The notes under the pieces: model-generated
What the model was told of the DNA's origin: nothing
Database searches by the model: none
The model's input: only the letters and a program-made list of their open reading frames with translations
Source of the DNA: Lingula anatina
Taxonomy: Eukaryota; Brachiopoda; Lingulata; Lingulida; Lingulidae
NCBI RefSeq assembly: GCF_001039355.2
Contig: NW_019773513.1
Coordinates: 459,047-523,046 of the forward strand
Direction of reading: 5' to 3'
Length of the DNA: 64,000 nt
Made by a program: the position numbers and the translations under genes
Shown: positions 59,415-64,000 of the stretch, one piece after another
Position numbering within the stretch: position 1 is the stretch's first letter
Layout of the letters: every line of letters starts with the position of its first letter

Positions 59415-61165
59415 TTTCTCACTTGTATTTTTCTCCCTTTCTTAGTTTCTACAAAATATTCTAGCTGCGTCCCAAGGTAGCACGTGTATCTCTATTTCAT
59501 GAGGAATAAACTGATAACAGGTGTTTGTCTTTTTGTCTCTGTGTCTTCAGTTTATCAGCTGTGAATCTCGCTATTCGACGCTCAATATGTTATTACGTGC
59601 AACTTCTTCCCGGAAGCTAGTTGGAATGGGCAAGTAATATCAATCGATACTAACATGGTTCGACCAAGAAAATAGAGTCATTAGGCCCCTATTTACTATT
59701 TTCATGGATGATAAAAGTAAAGTTTAGATGAACACTCAATTTTTTTTTGTGAAGTCTCTCCAATAATTTGCTTTCACCTTTCTTAGAAAAAACATGTCTC
59801 ACTTTCTAATTGCATTATCAATTAAGCCTTATTCATGTATTTTGCACAGGCCTATAGACGGCCTTTGAAATCCCAGTTGACTCATTTAAAAATGAATATG
59901 AAATAAAAAATCGATTTCTTCACTCATGGATATACTGTACCTTAAAATACCCTATTGTTTACAGCAGACCAGACTCCCTTCAAATAATCCTGGATCCGCC
60001 CCTCTATTTTCACAAATTCCATGTTGCGTACAGGTAGTTTTGGGTATTTTGTCTAGGTTCAGAGGCCCTAGGTAACCCCCTGCCCCCCACTTTTATACGT
60101 GACGGGGTTCAATCTACAGTTTTCTCGTGGAAATTGAGGGGGTGGGGTGGGGTGGGGTGGGGTGAGGGGGTGAGGGGAAGAGTTCGGAAAACCATAACCC
60201 CTCCCAGTGCCGACGGCTGTCCTTAGTTCTTTTAAGGCATAATATGGCACGAATATACTAGAACTCTCACTTAATAACCATTATTAACAAAAAAAAAACA
60301 TTAAGTACCGCCTATACCTGTGTCTATGCCCCCTACTAGAGAAAACATGAGTTGACAAATGAGTAGTAGGCCCCTACGAGATTTGCTCACGAGCTCACAC
60401 GAGCGTCAAATTTATATATCTCTATTTATATCATGTAAACCACCGTTTATCAAACTTGCCAGCGAAATAGCAACTTATTTTCTATTTAGTAACACATGTA
60501 GAGCATGGTGATTTAATATAGCTTCCAAAACTATTTTTGTAAAGATTATTATGCTATCACTAAAATGCTACAGCCAATTTTTATCAGTTATGACTGTACA
60601 GTGGCCTAGTTGTAGTACAAATATAAACAGCACAAATTTCTAAATATGCAAGTATACTGCTCAGAAACCAAAATCAAATAATAAATATATCAATACAATC
60701 GCTACTCCCGCCTTATGTGTCATTTATAGGGAAAATCACCCTTTTCACCTGACAAGGGATGACACGTAGAAAGTGTGCGTTTAACCACATCATGTTAAAA
60801 TGGCGAGTGGTGTGATTTAGATAAGAACTGACCAGAAACGTGTGCAGCTGATACAGAGGATGATATAAAATACCTCAGCTTAGCTTATTGTTTCAATTGG
60901 ACTGGACTGTGGCGAAGTGTACATATTCCCAAGGTACAGTTTACGTTTACCTCATAACCTGGAACGCCTCTTGAAATGCTCTTGGTGTAGACCAGCAAAT
61001 TTCGTTTCTCTTCATTGAATCAACTCAGGTTTATGGACGTTGCGCATGATTTAGATAAATTCTTTGTATGATTTAATTTCAGTATGAAAGAGACTTCTTT
61101 TCGTGCCTTTTGTTATATATGATTTACTTTTTGTGTTTTATGTAGCTAAGCGTCATTACTTTCGA
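58835..61165. repeat. TMBIM4 5' region, one apparent allele
   Basis: Nearly identical to 61530-63845, including exon 1 (59312-59414 and 62009-62111), the dispersed repeat at 59715-59975, and upstream sequence to about 61165. A (GGGGT)n run at 60138-60165 is missing from the other copy. Confidence 0.85.
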
Positions 61166-61169
61166 AATC

Positions 61170-61170
61170 N
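61170..61170. other. Single-N assembly join
   Basis: Third single N. Right of it about 360 bp of unshared sequence precede the start of the second copy at about 61530. Confidence 0.85.
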
Positions 61171-61329
61171 CAAGACGAACAATACCGATCATAGGTGGAC
61201 AGCTAATAACCCCTAATTAACCCCGGGTTACGCGCTGCTGTGTTGACTCCTTGCTGGGAAGGGGTAGCGGCCTCCTACTGCTGTGTGTAATCAAACATTG
61301 TCTTCTAACATGCGGCTACACGACGGTTG

Positions 61330-61487
61330 CATTGTATTAATAAAGTAATACCTATTCATAAGGAAGGGGGCAGATGGTAATCTTAAGAGAATTAAATCAG
61401 TTATCGATCATTGTATTAATAAAGTAATACCTATTCATAAGGAAGGGGGCAGATGGTAATCTTAAGAGAATTAAATCAGTTATCGAT
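61330..61487. repeat. Exact 79-bp tandem duplication
   Basis: 61330-61408 is repeated at 61409-61487, starting 'cattgtattaataaagtaat' in each unit. Confidence 0.85.
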
Positions 61488-61529
61488 CATACGCGTACCA
61501 ATAGTCGTGTTTTTTTTTAGCTATACGGT

Positions 61530-63845
61530 AGATCAATGTTTGGAACAAGAGGATGGGGATTATTTATGTATATATATTTAAGCAAAAAGTACTTGTGCAA
61601 GTCAAGACATAACAATACTTGTAGCCGGGCAAAGTGAGTAAATAAATCACATAAAATATTTTATTCTTATTACTTTTGTTATTCTAACTCATTTTCTTTT
61701 TACCTCATTATCATTTTAATGTCATAATTTATTCATCTTTTATTAATCAACACAATATTTTATTTTAACCTCCCATAAGCGTGTGCAGTAAACATGTTTT
61801 ACCCTCTTTAAATAAAGTTTATTATTATTATTATTATCTTAAACCACCTGTCTAAAATTTAATAGGGGATTTCCATAATATCGTCAAAATTCCCCTACTA
61901 GTACTTTCACTTTCTACTGAACGGCTTTACTGAAGTTAATGCATAAACCACGGGAAATATTACATTACAGTTCTAAGTGAAATGCAAACCTTTAATTTTA
62001 ATACTCACCCATTCGTATATAGACATGAGACTGGGCAACGTTAGAGCCGTACATGAAGTCATCTTCTATACTAGCATGCTTGCCTTGGCCCGACGAATTC
62101 AAGGTCGCCATTTTCTCACTTGTTTTTTTCTCCCTTTCTTAGTTTCTACAAAATATTTTTGCTGCGTCCAAAGGTAGCACGTGTATCTCTATTTCATGAG
62201 GAATAAACTGATAACAGGTGTTTGTCTTTTTGTCTCTGTGTCTTCAGTTTATCAGCTGTGAATCTCGGTATTCGACGCTCAATATGTTTACGTGCAACTT
62301 CTTCCCGGAAGCTAGTTGGAATGGGCAAGTAATATCAATCGATACTAACATGGTTCGAGTCATTATTTACTGTATTTTCATGGATGATAAAAGTCAAGTT
62401 TAGATGAACAGTCAAGTTTTTTTGTGTGAAGTCGCTCCAATAATTTGCTTTCATCTTTCTTCGAAAAAACTTTCTAATTGCATTATTCATTAAGCCTTAT
62501 ATTTTGCAAACAGTGTAGACGGTCTTAAGAATCCCAGTTGACTCATATAAAAATGAAAGAAAAAATCGATTTCTTCACTCATGGATATACTGTACCTTAA
62601 AATATCCTATTGTTCACAGCAGACCAGTCTTTTATATAAAACCGGACCCCACTTCAAATAATCCTGAATCCGCCCCTCTATTTTCACAAATTCCATGTTG
62701 CGTAGTTTTGGGTATTTTGTATAGGTTCAGAGGCCCTAGGTGACCCCCCCCCCCCTGCCCCCCACTTTTATACATGACGGGGTTCAATTTACAGTTTTCT
62801 CGTGCAAATTGAAGGGATGAGGGGAAGAGTTCGGAAAACCATAACCCCTCCCAGTGTCGACGGCTGTCCTTAGTTCTTTTAAGGAATAATATGGCACGAA
62901 AATATATACTAGAACTCACATTTAATCACCATTATTAAGAAAAAAACAAAAAAACATTAAGTACCGCCTATATCTGTGTCTATGCCCCCTACTAGAGAAA
63001 ACATGAGATGACAAATGAATAGTACGAGATTTGCGCACATGAGCTCACACGAGCATCAAATTTGTAGGCCCTATAGCCTATCTCTATTTATACTGTAGGC
63101 CTATCATGTAAACCACCGTTTATCAAACTTGCCAGCGAAATAGCAACGTATTTTCTATTTAGTAACACATGTAGAGTAGGGTGATTTAATATAGCTTCCA
63201 AAACTATTTTTGTAAAGATTATTATGATATCATTAAAATGCTAGCTACAGCCAATTTTTATCAGTTTTGACTGTGCAGTAGCCTAGATGTAGTACAAAGT
63301 TAAGCACCACAAATTTCTAAATATGCAAGTATACTACTCACAAACCAAAATCAAATAATAAATATATCAATACAATCGCTACTTCCGCCCTCTGTGTCAT
63401 TTATAGGGAAAATCACCCTTTTCACCTGACAAGGGATGACACGTAGAAAGTGTGCGTTTAATCACATCATGTTAAAATGGCGAGTGGTGTGATTTAGATA
63501 AGAACTGACCAGAAACGTGTGCAGCTGATACAGAGGACGATATAAAATACCTCAGTTTAGCTTATTGTTTCAATTGGACTGGACTGTGGCGAAGTGTACA
63601 TATTCCCAAGGTACTGTTTACGTTTACCTCATAACCTGGAACGCCTCTTGAAATGCTCTTGGTGTAGACAAGCAATTTTCGTTTCTCTTCATTGAATCAA
63701 CTCAGGTTTATGGACGTTGCGCATGATTTAGATAAATTCTTTGTATGATTTAATTTCAGTATGAAAGAGACTTCTTTTCGTGCCTTTTGTTATATATGAT
63801 TTACTTTTTGTGTTTTATGTAGCTAAGCGTCATTACTTTCGAATT
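61530..63845. repeat. TMBIM4 5' region, other apparent allele
   Basis: Counterpart of 58835-61165, continuing beyond it to the window end. Low-complexity T and G runs close the window (63978-64000). Confidence 0.85.
62009..62111 (-). CDS. TMBIM4: TMBIM4 exon 1, other apparent allele (partial)
   Basis: ATG at 62111, 103 bp, donor GTGAGT after 62009, phase 1. It encodes the same 34 residues as 59414-59312, as far as I can read. It probably belongs with exons 2-7 at 53310-55926, which lack a first exon. Confidence 0.85.
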
Positions 63846-64000
63846 CTATTGTTTTTAAAATTATGTAGGTATGCCTTTTTTTTTTTCTCTGTAAGTTTGT
63901 TTGTTAGCACTTTACAGGTTGTAATTTTGATCACATCACTTCCATTTTTTTCTCCTGAAGAGATATCCGAACAAGGATTTTTTTTTTTTTGGGGGGGGGG

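Noticed and set aside
53310-62111. Two tandem TMBIM4 paralogues
   Set aside because: Near-identity extends through introns and upstream DNA, breaks coincide with single Ns, and neither copy is complete by itself.
36060-63100. The many inverted and direct repeats considered as CRISPR arrays or bacterial operons
   Set aside because: Spliced genes and animal families show this is eukaryotic; no regularly spaced short repeats with unique spacers occur.

Overview
The window looks like a piece of nuclear genome from a bilaterian animal. It is AT-rich and has short exons in GT-AG introns, abundant microsatellites and many short inverted-repeat elements. The gene set (ependymin-related protein, animal actinoporin-like proteins, cytosolic sulfotransferase, a DUF1647-type glycosyltransferase-like protein, a capreomycidine-synthase-like aminotransferase) suggests a marine lophotrochozoan, perhaps a mollusc; that placement is inference. 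Eight gene models were built by hand. In each, intron phases agree at every junction and the summed exon length is a multiple of three, except where the assembly is broken. Layout: 1-5.5 kb is repeat-rich and gene-poor. 5.5-15.2 kb holds an actinoporin-like cluster: two intact two-exon genes on the minus strand inside a segmental duplication (6639-8291 and 12252-13806), a truncated extra exon, and an inverted pseudogene on the plus strand. A LINE 3' end (about 9247-9740) and a perfect 158-bp palindrome (10693-11013) lie between the two genes. 16.1-18.8 kb is a six-exon cytosolic sulfotransferase (minus). 18.9-19.2 kb has two adjacent MITE-like elements. 19.5-29.1 kb is an MFSD4/NaGLT1-like sugar transporter locus (plus) whose 5' part appears twice, either side of a single N at 23821. 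30.3-32.9 kb is an ependymin-related secreted protein (plus). 34.9-37.5 kb is the PLP aminotransferase (minus). It is divergent from a C2H2 zinc-finger gene (plus, 39.5-42.3 kb). 42.4-49.6 kb is gene-poor, with MITEs and simple repeats. 49.66-51.17 kb is the DUF1647-type type II membrane protein (plus). 53.3-62.1 kb is TMBIM4/lifeguard-4 (minus), represented by two overlapping partial copies interrupted by single Ns at 56146 and 61170. The two large near-identical duplications (19.5-27.1 kb and 53.5-63.8 kb) are best read as two alleles of a heterozygous animal placed end to end by the assembler, not as real tandem duplications. One apparent allele carries a Tc1-like insertion in intron 1 of the transporter. 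The genes do not form an obvious pathway. The point of most biological interest is the actinoporin-like cluster: each predicted protein has a signal peptide, an acidic pro-region, a pore-former-like domain, a Cys-rich linker and a hydrophobic C-terminus that looks like a GPI-anchor signal.
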